Assembly: GCA_947447465.1 (NCBI GenBank)
Contig: CANFKE010000008.1
Span: forward strand, 1-64,000
Reading direction: 5' to 3'
Length of the DNA: 64,000 nt
DNA from: Chitinophagaceae bacterium
GTDB lineage: Bacteria; Bacteroidota; Bacteroidia; Chitinophagales; Chitinophagaceae
Positions 18,587 through 28,484 of the stretch are shown one piece after another. Below the pieces are notes generated by a model. The model was not told the origin of the DNA and searched no databases. It saw only the letters and a program-made list of their open reading frames with translations. How positions within the stretch are numbered: the stretch's first letter is position 1; every line of letters starts with the position of its first letter. Both the position numbers and the translations under genes were made by a program.

Positions 18587-19287
18587 ATTTCTTCACTTAA
18601 GGTAGTTACAGGTGTAACCGGTTCTGTTTTCGTAAGCATACTTTTCTGGAAAAGTACCAGAGTGACCACACCCACAGATATAGCCGCATCGGCAATATTG
18701 AATACCGGTTCAAAAAATACAAAATTCCTGCCGCCTATAAAAGGTACCCAATTAGGCATATTCATATCTACCATTGGGAAGTAGAGCATATCTACTACTT
18801 TGCCCTGTAAAAATTTGCCATACCCATGCCCGAATTGTGTAAAGTGTGCCACATATTCCTTATTGTGATTGGCCAACATACTACTTATATTCTCATAATA
18901 ACCCGCAAAACATGAGTATGGGCTATCGCTGAATATCAATCCGTAAAATAAGCTGTCAAGTAGATTGCCTAGTGCGCCTGCAAGTATCAGAGAACCACAA
19001 ATGATAACGCCTTTCTTGTACCCCTTAACTATCAGTTTCTTAAGTAAGTAAAAACCAAATATAACAGCAATTAACCTGAAAGATGACAATAGTAGCTTGC
19101 CAATTACAGATTCACTGATCTTCATACCATAGGCCATACCTTCATTTTCAATGAAGTGCAGCCTGCACCAGCTACCCAGTATCTTTACATCATCTCCATT
19201 ACAAAAATGGGTTTTAATATAGATCTTCGACAACTGATCTGCTAATATGATCAGCATGACTAAAATTATGGCGTTACGATACTTCAA
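18583..19287 (-). CDS. lspA: lipoprotein signal peptidase (signal peptidase II)
   Basis: An inner-membrane aspartyl protease that cleaves signal peptides of prolipoproteins. 234 residues, longer than the usual 160-170. The first helix carries ILADQLSKIYIK; catalytic motif one is GALGNLLDSLFYG (about 104-116, D111) and motif two FNIADAAISVG near the C-terminus. The extra length comes from a loop between them (about 120-185), a feature common in Bacteroidota LspA. Relevant here because many lipoproteins are encoded in the window. Confidence 0.92.
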   Translation of the reverse strand: MKYRNAIILVMLIILADQLSKIYIKTHFCNGDDVKILGSWCRLHFIENEGMAYGMKISESVIGKLLLSSFRLIAVIFGFYLLKKLIVKGYKKGVIICGSLILAGALGNLLDSLFYGLIFSDSPYSCFAGYYENISSMLANHNKEYVAHFTQFGHGYGKFLQGKVVDMLYFPMVDMNMPNWVPFIGGRNFVFFEPVFNIADAAISVGVVTLVLFQKSMLTKTEPVTPVTTLSEEI

Positions 19288-19473
19288 AATTATGGACTGT
19301 TAGTTTTCGGGCGCAAATATAGCATAATCTGCACTTGCCATTTTATGCCCGTAGTTACATAAATAGTTAAATAATTTTCATTTGAATAAGAGGCAGTCGT
19401 CAGATACGTACATCCATATCAAAAGTGTGCTGTTTTTTGTTTCAGAGATAGATTTTATTTGTAAATCGGTCAA

Positions 19474-19926
19474 TCAGCGGCTTCTTAGGGTCATTCGCCT
19501 CTCAGTCTCGCTCAAGTTTTCAATACTTACCCATAGATAAGGCGTAGTGAGCAGGTTCATAGCCTTTTCAGGCCATTCAATGAAGCAATAGTCTTTCTTG
19601 CGTGTCGCCTGCAGTAAACAATCTTCTATTCCTGCCGATACGGCTTCTTCTTCACTTTTTAACCTATACCAGTCCATATGATAGATAACAGCGCTATTTC
19701 CTCCTTTAGAGAAATGATATTCATTGATCAAAGAGAACGTAGGGCTGCTCACCGTGTCTTCAACTGCTAGTAGCTCGCAAAGTCGAGATATGAATGTTGT
19801 TTTGCCGGCTCCCATATCGCCAGAAAATGCGATCGTTGAATAATTGCCCGCAATATTCCAGAAGTCTTGTAATACCTCATCTATATCTTTCAACGAATAG
19901 CGTCGCTCCAATAACGTTTGTTCCAT
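19474..19926 (-). CDS. tsaE: tRNA threonylcarbamoyladenosine biosynthesis ATPase TsaE
   Basis: TsaE is the small ATPase that drives turnover of the TsaB-TsaD complex in t6A synthesis. The 150-residue protein has Walker A GDMGAGKTTF (about 37-46), SSPTFSLINEYH, the conserved YHMDWYRL (about 82-89) and FIEWPEKA (about 114-121). Length and motif order are standard. It is encoded alone on the minus strand, 1.2 kb from tsaC. Confidence 0.94.
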   Translation of the reverse strand: MEQTLLERRYSLKDIDEVLQDFWNIAGNYSTIAFSGDMGAGKTTFISRLCELLAVEDTVSSPTFSLINEYHFSKGGNSAVIYHMDWYRLKSEEEAVSAGIEDCLLQATRKKDYCFIEWPEKAMNLLTTPYLWVSIENLSETERRMTLRSR

Positions 19927-20092
19927 GCACTTGCAAGTTACATTTTTAATTTATCCGCTCTTAAAACGTAAACTTATATGTAACAGAAATTTTTATTTTT
20001 CTAAAACTTAAGTAATTTGCGTTGCCCATCATCTAGAAATAATTTAATTCAAACTTATTTTTAACCAAAGTTTAATTGCTTAAACAAAAAAA

Positions 20093-22426
20093 ATGAAAAA
20101 ATTATTTACCTATTCGGCTTTTATAGCTGTTCTTTTGGGGGTGGGGAAGAGTTTCGCAGGAAGCATCTGGAACAAAGTACCATTGGCCAATGCGCCATCT
20201 CAGAAAGTTCAGGTATTCCATCCTGAACATTACATGGTCTATACATTCAACGAAGATCTGCTCAGATTACAGATGTTCTCATTGAGTACTGATCCTAATG
20301 AAGGTATGGTGGTAGAATTACCAATGCCTGACGGATCATTGAGGAGTTTTAAAGTTTGGCAGGATCCGATGATGAACGGTAAACTTGCTGAAAAATATTC
20401 AGACATCAAGACATTTACAGGTGTTCTTGTTGGTGACCAAAGAGTTACTGCAAAGCTTGATTTTACAGTATATGGTTTCCACGCCATGGTATTCGATGGT
20501 GAGAATACTTCTTTCATCGATCCTTATGATAATTTCCATGATGGTTATTACATGGTTCATTACAAGAGAGATGAAGTTCGTGCTGTTGAGAACAGAATGA
20601 GGTGTGAGCAGAAGAATGGTGATGAGAATGGTCCTGCCGGTGAGTCTATGGCTACTCAATACACAGGCCTTCCTAAGCTTGCTGCTCGTACTGCGAATGG
20701 CTGGACACGCAAGAACTATGATCTGGCTCTTTGCGCAGACCATTTCTACTGTCAGGCTGCTACCGGTTTGGCATCTCCTACAGTTGCACAGGCATTCAGT
20801 AAAATGACCACTTCTATGAACCGCATTAACGGTGTTTATGAGCGTGAATTTTCAGTGCACATGAACTTTGTTGCAAATGAGGATACATTGATATGGCCTA
20901 CTGCTACCGGCAGCGTAAATGGTTCTGATCCTTTCAGTGCTATTGATGCTAACGCAAGTGCTTGTCTTACTCAGTGCCAGACCAGCTGCGACGGACGTAT
21001 AGGTAGTGCTAACTATGACCTGGGACACGTATTCACTACCGGTGGTGGTGGTCTTTCATCATTAGGTGTTGTTTGTGCTAGCGGTACTAAGGCAAAAAGT
21101 GTTACCGGTTCTCCTACCCCTGTAGGTGATGGTTATGACATTGATTATGTTGCTCATGAAATGGGTCACGAGTTTGGCGCTAACCACACTTTCGCAAATG
21201 GTAACGACGGTAGCTGCGGTGGTGGTAACGTTTCTACCTCACACGCTTATGAGCCGGGAAGTGGTACTACTATTATGGCTTACGCTGGTATCTGTAACCC
21301 TGATGATCTGGCTATGCATAGTGAAGCGTATTTCCATGCATCAAGTCTTTTGGAGATCACTGCTAAATTGGTAGGTTCTGAAAATGCTTGTGCGTCTGCA
21401 GTAAGTACAGGTAATAAGCTGGTTTCTTTGGCTGCTTTCACCAACACTTATTCTATTCCTTACAAGACACCTTTCGAATTGATCTCTCCTACAGCAGTTG
21501 ACTCAGTAGCGGATACTGCCACTATGTATTGCTGGGAACAGTGGAATCTGGGTGCAGGTTCTGCTTCTTCAGCTTCAAGGTTCGTCAATACTTTTGTAAA
21601 GGGCCCGATCTTCAGATCATGGTTCCCGGTAAAAACAGAGACAAGAGTATTTCCAAGAATGAGCAAAGTATTATTAGGTACACTCAGCGATGCAGGTACA
21701 GAAGGAGCTCAGGGAGAAAAAGCTCCGGATACTGCTCGTTTCCTCACTTTCAAATTAACTGTAAGAAATATTCTGTTAGGTAATGGTTGCTTCGTATTCC
21801 CTGATGATACAATTCACCTTAATGCAGTACAGACCACTACAAAAGCAGGTTTCAAGGTTACCAGTCAGGGTACAACCGGTTTGACTTACACAGGTGGTAG
21901 CTCACAGACAATAACATGGGATGTTGTTGGTACCAATGCAGCTCCTGTCAGCGCAGCTAATGTGATCATCTACATGTCTGTTGACGGTGGTAACACATGG
22001 CCTTACACAGTTGCTACTGTACCAAATACAGGTACTGCAACGGTAACCTTGCCCAACCCTGCTACAACTTCAACAACTTGCCGCTTCAAGGTCAAGGGTA
22101 GTGGTAATGTATTCTTCAATGTAAATTTGAAGAACTTTACTGTTTCTCATAGTGGTGCTGTTTCAGGTATTAGCCGGCCAAATGCACTTGCTGAACTCTG
22201 CAAGGTTTATCCTGTACCAACTACAGATGTATTGCACATCACTACAGGTATCAACAATAACGTAAACGCTGTTATCTACAATGCTATCGGTCAGACTATC
22301 TGGAGCGGTACTGTAAATAACCAGACTGAAGTTTCTGTTGCATCTTGGGCTAAGGGTGTTTACCACATTCAGTTAGCCAACACTGAGAACGGAGATATGA
22401 CTGTGAAGTCTTTCATCGTTGACTAA
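20093..22426 (+). CDS. secreted reprolysin-like zinc metalloprotease with T9SS sorting domain
   Basis: A 777-residue exported protease. MKKLFTYSAFIAVLLGVGKSFAG is the signal peptide; residues about 25-190 look like a propeptide. The metzincin zinc site is HEMGHEFGANH (about 354-364), matching HExxHxxGxxH, with a downstream Met-turn candidate in TIMAYAGICNP. After it come beta-sandwich segments (GGSSQTITWDVVGTNAAPVSA, typical of Bacteroidota reprolysins) and a T9SS tail (CKVYPVPTTDVLHIT.., GVYHIQL). Cell-surface or secreted protein degradation is inferred. A -7-like TAATTTGC at 20013 precedes it and a strong terminator follows. Confidence 0.92.
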   Translation: MKKLFTYSAFIAVLLGVGKSFAGSIWNKVPLANAPSQKVQVFHPEHYMVYTFNEDLLRLQMFSLSTDPNEGMVVELPMPDGSLRSFKVWQDPMMNGKLAEKYSDIKTFTGVLVGDQRVTAKLDFTVYGFHAMVFDGENTSFIDPYDNFHDGYYMVHYKRDEVRAVENRMRCEQKNGDENGPAGESMATQYTGLPKLAARTANGWTRKNYDLALCADHFYCQAATGLASPTVAQAFSKMTTSMNRINGVYEREFSVHMNFVANEDTLIWPTATGSVNGSDPFSAIDANASACLTQCQTSCDGRIGSANYDLGHVFTTGGGGLSSLGVVCASGTKAKSVTGSPTPVGDGYDIDYVAHEMGHEFGANHTFANGNDGSCGGGNVSTSHAYEPGSGTTIMAYAGICNPDDLAMHSEAYFHASSLLEITAKLVGSENACASAVSTGNKLVSLAAFTNTYSIPYKTPFELISPTAVDSVADTATMYCWEQWNLGAGSASSASRFVNTFVKGPIFRSWFPVKTETRVFPRMSKVLLGTLSDAGTEGAQGEKAPDTARFLTFKLTVRNILLGNGCFVFPDDTIHLNAVQTTTKAGFKVTSQGTTGLTYTGGSSQTITWDVVGTNAAPVSAANVIIYMSVDGGNTWPYTVATVPNTGTATVTLPNPATTSTTCRFKVKGSGNVFFNVNLKNFTVSHSGAVSGISRPNALAELCKVYPVPTTDVLHITTGINNNVNAVIYNAIGQTIWSGTVNNQTEVSVASWAKGVYHIQLANTENGDMTVKSFIVD

Positions 22427-22452
22427 TGATCAAACTTTAATAAGCATACGTA

Positions 22453-22489
22453 CAACGCCCCAAAGGAATTTGGGGCGTTGTTGTTTTTT
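22453..22489 (+). terminator. intrinsic terminator after the reprolysin gene
   Basis: CAACGCCCCAAA (22453-22464) pairs perfectly with TTTGGGGCGTTG (22469-22480) around a 4-nt loop, then a T-rich run. Confidence 0.92.
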
Positions 22490-22559
22490 GCTTGTTGTTG
22501 TTGCCTGTAGGTTTGTTTATAAAGCATAGAATTGATGCTGAAGCAGATCAGGTAGTCAA

Positions 22560-23237
22560 TCATTTCTTCTTACGTGCATCTGGGCCAAACTTATACTTTA
22601 CGCCAACGGCCACAGGAAATGCCACATACGAGTAATGATATTTTATGACAGGCATTGTAGATACTTTTGCCAGATAATTGTTCTCTGCTTTTATCGAGGT
22701 GTAATATCCCGCCATTTCCAGATTAAGATCTATTCTTCTCGATAGGTTGTAATTGCAGCCCGCCTGAATGCCCGCCACCAGCCCATTACCGCTTGATGTA
22801 GCGAATTCAGAGGTAGGGTATAAGTTGGCCAATGATGCGGCTCCCGGGTTTTTATAGATCATCATGCCAATGGCCAGTCCGCTATATACATCAAACCGTA
22901 CTATAGGGTAGTGTTTATTTCCAAGCAGCATTATTTCAAACGGGTTTTGAGCATATACCATATTGTTGAGAAAATAATTATGGTAAACACCCTCCACTGG
23001 GTTCGCTGCCAAGCGCAGTGCTAATTCATAAGGACCTGTAGTAAACGATAGGGTAAGAGCGGAGTAAGGCTCTGTTTTAAGTGGTCGAGTATAATAGCTC
23101 CTATCCGCATGCATGCCTGCAAAAAATGCTGCGCCACCATTCACTCCTACAGATAGTTGCTGACCGTTGCAGATCATCGGGAATAGGATCGTCAGTAATG
23201 TTGATGTTAATACCCGTGAGTTATATCGTGCAGTCAT
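22560..23237 (-). CDS. outer-membrane beta-barrel-like protein, function unknown
   Basis: About 225 residues. I start at 23237 (MTARYNSRVLTSTLLTILF.. then signal-peptide cleavage near ICNGQQ); an in-frame ATG ten codons earlier (23267) is possible. The mature protein begins LSVGVNGGAAFFAGMH and alternates hydrophobic and polar residues, with YHYSYVAFPVAVGVKYKFG near the end, the pattern of small 8-strand outer-membrane barrels of the porin/OmpA-like beta-barrel type common in Bacteroidota. No specific family recognised. Confidence 0.7.
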   Translation of the reverse strand: MTARYNSRVLTSTLLTILFPMICNGQQLSVGVNGGAAFFAGMHADRSYYTRPLKTEPYSALTLSFTTGPYELALRLAANPVEGVYHNYFLNNMVYAQNPFEIMLLGNKHYPIVRFDVYSGLAIGMMIYKNPGAASLANLYPTSEFATSSGNGLVAGIQAGCNYNLSRRIDLNLEMAGYYTSIKAENNYLAKVSTMPVIKYHYSYVAFPVAVGVKYKFGPDARKKK

Positions 23238-23380
23238 GCGATTGTTTATTGTAGTTTTGTATGTCAAATGCCGTTTGCCGGAATCGTAAGGTAATATTAC
23301 TTATTCCTATTTGGCTATCAGCTAATTGGGGATAATAGCTTTTGTCGTTTTTCTAATTTTGATTCATAAAAATTTATTCA

Positions 23381-23872
23381 ATGGATACCTCTGCAAACTT
23401 AATGGTAAAACTAGTACTGGACAATTGGTTCGGTGCTATCAAAAGAACAGATACTTTAATTCATTCGCTCACAGATGAACAGCTTCTGCAAGAGACTGCA
23501 CCCGGCAGAAATCGAGGGTCATATTTGTTAGGACATCTGACTGCTGTACATGATGCAATGTTGCCTTTGTTGGGGTTGGGTGATACGCTTCACCCTGAGT
23601 TGTTAGAGCAATACATCAAAAATGCGGATAGCAAAACAGATCACCACACACCTGCGCAACTGAGGCAATATTGGTCGGAGGTCAATGAGGTCATAACCGC
23701 AAAATTCAATGCTTTGACTGCTGATGAGTGGCTGCAAAAACATACCTCGGTATCTGCCGAGGATTTTGCGAAAGAGCCACATCGCAATCGCCTCAATGTC
23801 CTGCTTAGCCGATTCGGTCATCTGGAATACCATCGTGGCCAGATAGCTTATTTGAAAGGAAAAGCTGACTAA
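23381..23872 (+). CDS. DinB family protein
   Basis: A 163-residue four-helix-bundle protein: NWFGAIKRTDTLIHSLTDEQL, then LLGHLTAVHDAMLPLLGLG and SRFGHLEYHRGQIAYLKG. The His residues at about 53, 145 and 149 (GHLTAVH, GHLEYHRGQ) fit the DinB/YfiT metal-binding triad. Some relatives are thiol S-transferases; the reaction of this one is unknown. It is a single-gene unit closed by a terminator at 23887. Confidence 0.85.
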   Translation: MDTSANLMVKLVLDNWFGAIKRTDTLIHSLTDEQLLQETAPGRNRGSYLLGHLTAVHDAMLPLLGLGDTLHPELLEQYIKNADSKTDHHTPAQLRQYWSEVNEVITAKFNALTADEWLQKHTSVSAEDFAKEPHRNRLNVLLSRFGHLEYHRGQIAYLKGKAD

Positions 23873-23886
23873 TAGTCCAATATTAT

Positions 23887-23921
23887 AAGGCAAGGCAATC
23901 GAATTCGGTTGCCTTGTCTTA
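23887..23921 (+). terminator. intrinsic terminator after the DinB gene
   Basis: GGCAAGGCAATC pairs with GGTTGCCTTGTC around a GAATTC centre. The remaining 240 bp up to the tRNA-Leu 3' end hold nothing I can support. Confidence 0.7.
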
Positions 23922-24164
23922 TAAGGCTCACAGCATTGTAGGCGATACTCTTTCACATTAATTCACTTCGTCCGGTCAACCTTGCTAGCTGTAGTCTTCC
24001 CCAAAAATGTATCATAAGCGCAGTCTATTGGTACTTTTTTTGATCCTACTCAGGTAAGACAGGACTGTTGTAAGATCACATGCAAGGGTTGGCACCAGGG
24101 ATATAAACAAAAAGAGCGAAAGCCACATCGCTCTACGCTCTGTTTCTTTCGCTCTCTTATTGTG

Positions 24165-24249
24165 TGCGGCAAAGGAGATTCGAACTCCCATGCCCGTTAC
24201 AGGCGCTACCACCTCAAAGTAGTGCGTCTACCAGTTTCGCCATCGCCGC
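24165..24249 (-). tRNA. tRNA-Leu (anticodon GAG)
   Basis: On the minus strand, acceptor GCGGCGA (24249-24243) pairs with TTGCCGC plus discriminator A at 24165. The D-arm has ACTGGTAGACGC, the anticodon arm is CTACT-TTGAGGT-GGTAG with GAG at 34-36, followed by a class II variable arm and the T-loop GTTCGAATC. It decodes CUU/CUC. CCA is not encoded. Confidence 0.93.
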
Positions 24250-24390
24250 ATCTTTATTACTGAGGTAATCCCTTTCGGGAGCGCAAATATACGCACCTGA
24301 TCTCAAAAAAGAAAAACTAACTTAAATTTCACCAATTCCATCTCATTTCTTCCACATTGCCACATTCACACCTGGTAATTGTACCATTTG

Positions 24391-25041
24391 TTATCCCGGT
24401 ATCCTTGCTATATATGTAGCAAGTTCTTTCATTTGCTCTACTACCTGTGGGTTCTTAGACTTGCAGTTCTTTGCCTTATTAAAATATACTTTGGCATTAC
24501 GGAAATCTCTGCGCTGAATGCATATGCTCGATAACTGCATGTATGCTGTCGCCTCGTTATCCTTATCCGGCAGTCCTATAGCTACTGATTTCTTCAGATT
24601 GTCGAAAGCCTCCTTGGTATTGCCTTTTCTCATGGCTATGGCACCAAGCTGCAGATAGGCAGTGCCTTCATACTCTTTTTCAGGCAATCCGGTTTCCAGT
24701 CCCTTGCGCAATTGCGCTTCAGCAAGGTCCAGATCATCTCCCATGGTCGCAAAGTTGCTCTGCAGCATATAAAAGCTACTGCGTACAGGCTTGTAGAGCA
24801 GGTTAGGGTACTTAACTTGTTTCAGCAGTTTTTGTGCACCTTCCATATCTCCGCTCTCCATATAACTTTGCAGCAAGGTCATAGGTCCTATCATGAAATG
24901 GGCAACTACCATGATGATGGCCACTAAAAACGGGATCCAGGCTATCCACCAGGTAACTTTAAATCCAACTAAAAAGCCAAGTGCTAAAAGCGCTACAGCG
25001 ATCGGAAGACGATAACTAACTATAAAGTGTCTGAAATTCAT
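24391..25041 (-). CDS. tetratricopeptide repeat membrane protein
   Basis: A 216-residue protein. I start at the ATG at 25041 (MNFRHFIVSYRLPIAVALLALG), because the longer reading from 25206 adds 55 Cys/Phe-rich residues that look like untranslated leader. Two adjacent membrane helices (about 10-55) are followed by a soluble helical domain with two clear TPR units: EYEGTAYLQLGAIAMRKGNTKEAFDNLKKSV and the matching DNEATAYMQLSSICIQRRDFRNAKVYFNKA. Probably a membrane-anchored scaffold; no partner gene is evident. Confidence 0.8.
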   Translation of the reverse strand: MNFRHFIVSYRLPIAVALLALGFLVGFKVTWWIAWIPFLVAIIMVVAHFMIGPMTLLQSYMESGDMEGAQKLLKQVKYPNLLYKPVRSSFYMLQSNFATMGDDLDLAEAQLRKGLETGLPEKEYEGTAYLQLGAIAMRKGNTKEAFDNLKKSVAIGLPDKDNEATAYMQLSSICIQRRDFRNAKVYFNKAKNCKSKNPQVVEQMKELATYIARIPG

Positions 25042-25244
25042 AATATCTATTGGGCGGCAAATATACCGTAATTTTGATTGCAAGAAGAAGAGCCTCGTCA
25101 GTAATGATAAAAAATTAGCATGGCAGAATACTGTTAAACAGGTGGTTTGTACTAAGTTTGCTTTTCGTTTTATAAAATAATGGTAGGTACATGTATTTTC
25201 TGTCATGTTATTTGCCCTCTTGATAAATTGTAATTACTTATATA

Positions 25245-25973
25245 ATGGATTGGTTCGAAAATTGGTTTGGCTCCCCCTTCTACAAGATATTGTACCAAAA
25301 CAGGGACGAATGTGAAGCGCGTGATTTTACCGACGAACTGATCAGGCATATTCGACCTGCTGCAGGTAGCTCTATGCTCGACATTGCCTGTGGTGAGGGA
25401 CGTTTTGCCATTCATCTGGCCGAAATGGGGTATGATGTTACAGGTATAGATATTTCTCCATCCAGTATAGAACATGCAAAAGCACACGAATCTGAAAACC
25501 TCCATTTCTATGTACAGGACATGCGTTTTCCTTTCTACATCAATTATTTCGATTTTGCATTCAACTTTTTCACAAGCTTCGGTTACTTTAAGTACGACAG
25601 AGATAATCGAATGGCGGCGCGTGCTTTTGCCGGTGCATTGAAAAAAGGCGGTACATTGGTCATTGACTATTTTAATTACCGCAAGGTGTTGAAGGGGATG
25701 GTTACAGAGGCCTATCTGGAGCGCAGCGGTATCAACTTCCATATCAAAAAGCGTTTCGATAATAAGCACATCATTAAAGACATTGAGTTTACCGATCTGG
25801 AAGGGTTTCCTCGTCATTACACAGAAAAAGTAGCTGCGTTCTCTAAAGAAGATTTTAAGACCATGTTTGCAGATGCTGGCTTATCAATGGTAGAAACCTT
25901 TGGTGATTATAACCTTTGCCCTTATGATGCGGAAGAGTCTCCTCGTATGATCATGATATTTAAAAAGGACTAA
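25245..25973 (+). CDS. class I SAM-dependent methyltransferase
   Basis: A 242-residue cytoplasmic protein with SAM motif I MLDIACGEGRFAIHLAEMGY (about 46-65), motif II VTGIDISPSSIEHAKA, and a motif IV-like FDFAFNFFTSFGYF. The C-terminal part (EDFKTMFADAGLSMVETFGDY..) is typical of small-molecule or quinone-type methyltransferases. The substrate cannot be deduced. Its stop overlaps the PAP2 gene start by one base (TAATG), so the two form an operon. Confidence 0.85.
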   Translation: MDWFENWFGSPFYKILYQNRDECEARDFTDELIRHIRPAAGSSMLDIACGEGRFAIHLAEMGYDVTGIDISPSSIEHAKAHESENLHFYVQDMRFPFYINYFDFAFNFFTSFGYFKYDRDNRMAARAFAGALKKGGTLVIDYFNYRKVLKGMVTEAYLERSGINFHIKKRFDNKHIIKDIEFTDLEGFPRHYTEKVAAFSKEDFKTMFADAGLSMVETFGDYNLCPYDAEESPRMIMIFKKD

Positions 25974-26566
25974 TGCCCGGAAGCGTTCAGGATACTATTC
26001 TTTATTGGGATCACATAGCATGGTACTATGTAAACATACAATGGCGCAGTCCGTTGCTGGATTTTATTATGCCATTTCTCCGGAATCAATGGTTCTGGGT
26101 GCCGTTATACTTTTTTCTGGCCATATTCATGCCTTACAGATTTGGTAGGAAGGGGGCAATGTGGTGCCTGCTCTTCTTTATCTCATTTGTTATATCAGAT
26201 CAGGTAAGCGCTACGTTGCTCAAACCTTATTTTCATAGATTACGACCTTGCAACAACCTTGCTTTGGCCGACATCATACATATCATTGTGCCTTGCGGAT
26301 CTGGGTACAGCTTTCCCTCATCTCATGCTGCTAATCATTTTTCTATCAGTCTGTTCAGTGCGGTAACAATGGGACGATATTACAAATGGGTGTGGCCTGT
26401 AGCTATTTTATGGGCTATGTCGGTATGTTATGCTCAGGTCTATGTAGGCGTTCACTATCCGCTCGATGTTACTGTAGGAGCTTGTATTGGTGTTCTGGCG
26501 GGTGTTTTTACCGGTAAGATATACAATCGTTACTTCAAGCTAAATGAGCTCACAAAAGGGGAATGA
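25973..26566 (+). CDS. PAP2 superfamily membrane phosphatase
   Basis: A 197-residue inner-membrane protein with five or six hydrophobic segments. The three phosphatase motifs are present: KPYFHRLRP (about 84-92), SFPSSHAANHF (about 114-124) and YAQVYVGVHYPLDVTVG (about 152-168), giving the conserved Lys/Arg, Ser-His and Arg-replaced/His/Asp positions. In motif 3 the first position, usually Ser-Arg, reads AQVYVGVHYPLD. Likely dephosphorylates a lipid phosphate such as undecaprenyl diphosphate or a phosphatidyl lipid; which one is not determined. Confidence 0.88.
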   Translation: MPGSVQDTILYWDHIAWYYVNIQWRSPLLDFIMPFLRNQWFWVPLYFFLAIFMPYRFGRKGAMWCLLFFISFVISDQVSATLLKPYFHRLRPCNNLALADIIHIIVPCGSGYSFPSSHAANHFSISLFSAVTMGRYYKWVWPVAILWAMSVCYAQVYVGVHYPLDVTVGACIGVLAGVFTGKIYNRYFKLNELTKGE

Positions 26567-26672
26567 TCCGTTGGTCCAATATTCTTTTGATCACTTTTAT
26601 TTCCATGTGTCCATAATACAGTCAAGGGGTTGATAAGCCATTGAGCCATTTTTAAACTACCTTTGTACCCTC

Positions 26673-27560
26673 ATGGACGGAAAATTTCAATCAGGATTTG
26701 TAAACATATTCGGAGCGCCTAATGCCGGTAAATCTACTTTGCTCAATCTCTTATTGGGTGAAAGACTGGTGATCACTTCTTCAAAAGTGCAGACCACCAG
26801 ACATCGTATATTAGGCATTCTTACCGAAGACAATTACCAGATAGTATTCTCTGACACCCCGGGCATCATTGAGGCAAAATATAAGCTGCATGAAAAAATG
26901 ATGGCGCAGGTGAAAAGTGCCCTCGAAGATGCTGATATTGCTATCATCGTTCATGATATTACCAAGCCAATGGAGGAGTTGAATGACCTCATGGCGCTGA
27001 TAAAGTTGAAATCTCCGGCTATATTATTGCTCAATAAGACAGACAGGTATAGTGGAGATGTGCCATTAGCAGATCTTTTGGCACAGTACAAGGCTGCTTA
27101 TCCTAAATGGGACATTCAACCTATTTCGGCAAAAACAAAACATAATACAGATAAGATACTGCCGCTGATCCTCGAAAAATTACCTGAAGGCCCTCCATAT
27201 TACACCGATGACAATATCTCTGATCGTAATGAACGTTTCTTTGTAAGTGAATTGATCCGCGAGCAGATATATACCTTATACGAAGACGAGATCCCATATC
27301 ATGCTGCTGTGAACATACAGGCATTCGAAGAAAAAAGTACACTCACTGTTATTAAAGCAGATATTGTAGTGAGTAGCGAAACGCAGAAGATGATATTATT
27401 GGGTAAAGGCGGGTCGATGATCAAGCAATTAGGTATCAATTCACGCATGTCCATACAAGAGTTCATAGGCCGCAAGGTGCATCTGGAACTGTTTGTAAAG
27501 GTTCGTCCTCATTGGCGCGACAATGAAAATCACCTTCGTGAATATGGATATAACGCATGA
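26673..27560 (+). CDS. era: GTPase Era
   Basis: Essential GTPase that binds the 3' end of 16S rRNA and assists 30S assembly. 295 residues: G1 GAPNAGKSTLLN (about 14-25), G2 region QTTRHRILG, G3 DTPG (about 62-65), G4 NKTD (about 124-127), G5 ISAK, and a C-terminal KH domain with VVSSETQKMILLGKGGSMIKQLG (about 233-255) and VHLELFVKVRPHWR. Standard length. The following PLP-enzyme gene starts inside its last codons. Confidence 0.96.
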   Translation: MDGKFQSGFVNIFGAPNAGKSTLLNLLLGERLVITSSKVQTTRHRILGILTEDNYQIVFSDTPGIIEAKYKLHEKMMAQVKSALEDADIAIIVHDITKPMEELNDLMALIKLKSPAILLLNKTDRYSGDVPLADLLAQYKAAYPKWDIQPISAKTKHNTDKILPLILEKLPEGPPYYTDDNISDRNERFFVSELIREQIYTLYEDEIPYHAAVNIQAFEEKSTLTVIKADIVVSSETQKMILLGKGGSMIKQLGINSRMSIQEFIGRKVHLELFVKVRPHWRDNENHLREYGYNA

Positions 27561-28446
27561 GGATAGGGTAGTCATTCAGTCATTATCACCTTACTGGCAC
27601 GAGCAAAGGGTAACCGCATTAGATATGCTGCGCCTTGATCTGGTTCACCCTGTTGTTAGCGGTAATAAATGGTATAAGCTTCGGCTCAATATCATGTATG
27701 CACAAGATCATGGCTTTAAAACACTGCTCACATTTGGTGGCGGATTCTCTAATCATCTTATAGCAACAGCATATACTGCACGCAAAGCAGGATTAGCTTG
27801 TGTAGGGGTAGTACGTGGAAAATACCCCGTGCTTACGCCAACATTACAACATTGTGTAGATGAAGGTATGCAACTCATCTTTGTGACCAAAGAGGATTAT
27901 GAACGTCAGGGAGAGCCGGAATGGGAACAGCAATTGGCTGCTCAATTCGACGAATTGTACATTATACCTGAAGGTGGAGACAATGAATGGGGACGAAAAG
28001 GTGCCGGGCTCATCAGTAAGTTCATAAAACAAGACTATACTCATATTGCACTGTCAGTAGGTTCCGGTACTACTCTTGCCGGTATTCGTAATAAGATAAA
28101 TGCTCAGCAAAATGTAATGGGCTTTGTGCCAATGAAAGGAGGCACTTACCTTACTGAGCATATTGCATCGCATCTTGTCCCTGCTCAAAACTGTAATTGG
28201 CAATTATTTGACAACTGGCATTTTGGTGGTTTCGGTAAGCGAACAGACGAATTATTGTCGTTCATGAACGATTTCTATACTATCAATAATATTCCTTTAG
28301 ACATCATCTATACTTCGAAAATGATGTATGGGCTTCGCGCATTATTGACAGACGACCATTTCCGATCGACTGATAGAATTTTATGTATCCACACAGGTGG
28401 ATTGCAGGGTAATGTAAGTGTGCAGGATAAACTGGTGTACAGATAG
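27544..28446 (+). CDS. PLP-dependent enzyme, ACC deaminase / D-cysteine desulfhydrase family
   Basis: About 300 residues, fold type II PLP enzyme. The lysine that binds PLP is in HPVVSGNKWYKLRLN (about 29-43 from this start), followed by LLTFGGGFSNHLIATAY (conserved SNH) and LSVGSGTTLAGI (phosphate-binding Gly loop). Members deaminate 1-aminocyclopropane-1-carboxylate or desulfhydrate D-cysteine; residues alone do not separate them. The start is either 27544 or an in-frame ATG at 27523; both overlap the end of era (17 or 38 bp), implying translational coupling. Confidence 0.85.
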   Translation: MDITHEDRVVIQSLSPYWHEQRVTALDMLRLDLVHPVVSGNKWYKLRLNIMYAQDHGFKTLLTFGGGFSNHLIATAYTARKAGLACVGVVRGKYPVLTPTLQHCVDEGMQLIFVTKEDYERQGEPEWEQQLAAQFDELYIIPEGGDNEWGRKGAGLISKFIKQDYTHIALSVGSGTTLAGIRNKINAQQNVMGFVPMKGGTYLTEHIASHLVPAQNCNWQLFDNWHFGGFGKRTDELLSFMNDFYTINNIPLDIIYTSKMMYGLRALLTDDHFRSTDRILCIHTGGLQGNVSVQDKLVYR

Positions 28447-28484
28447 GTCGTCTTTTCTACTAGCGTTTCCTGACAAATATTATG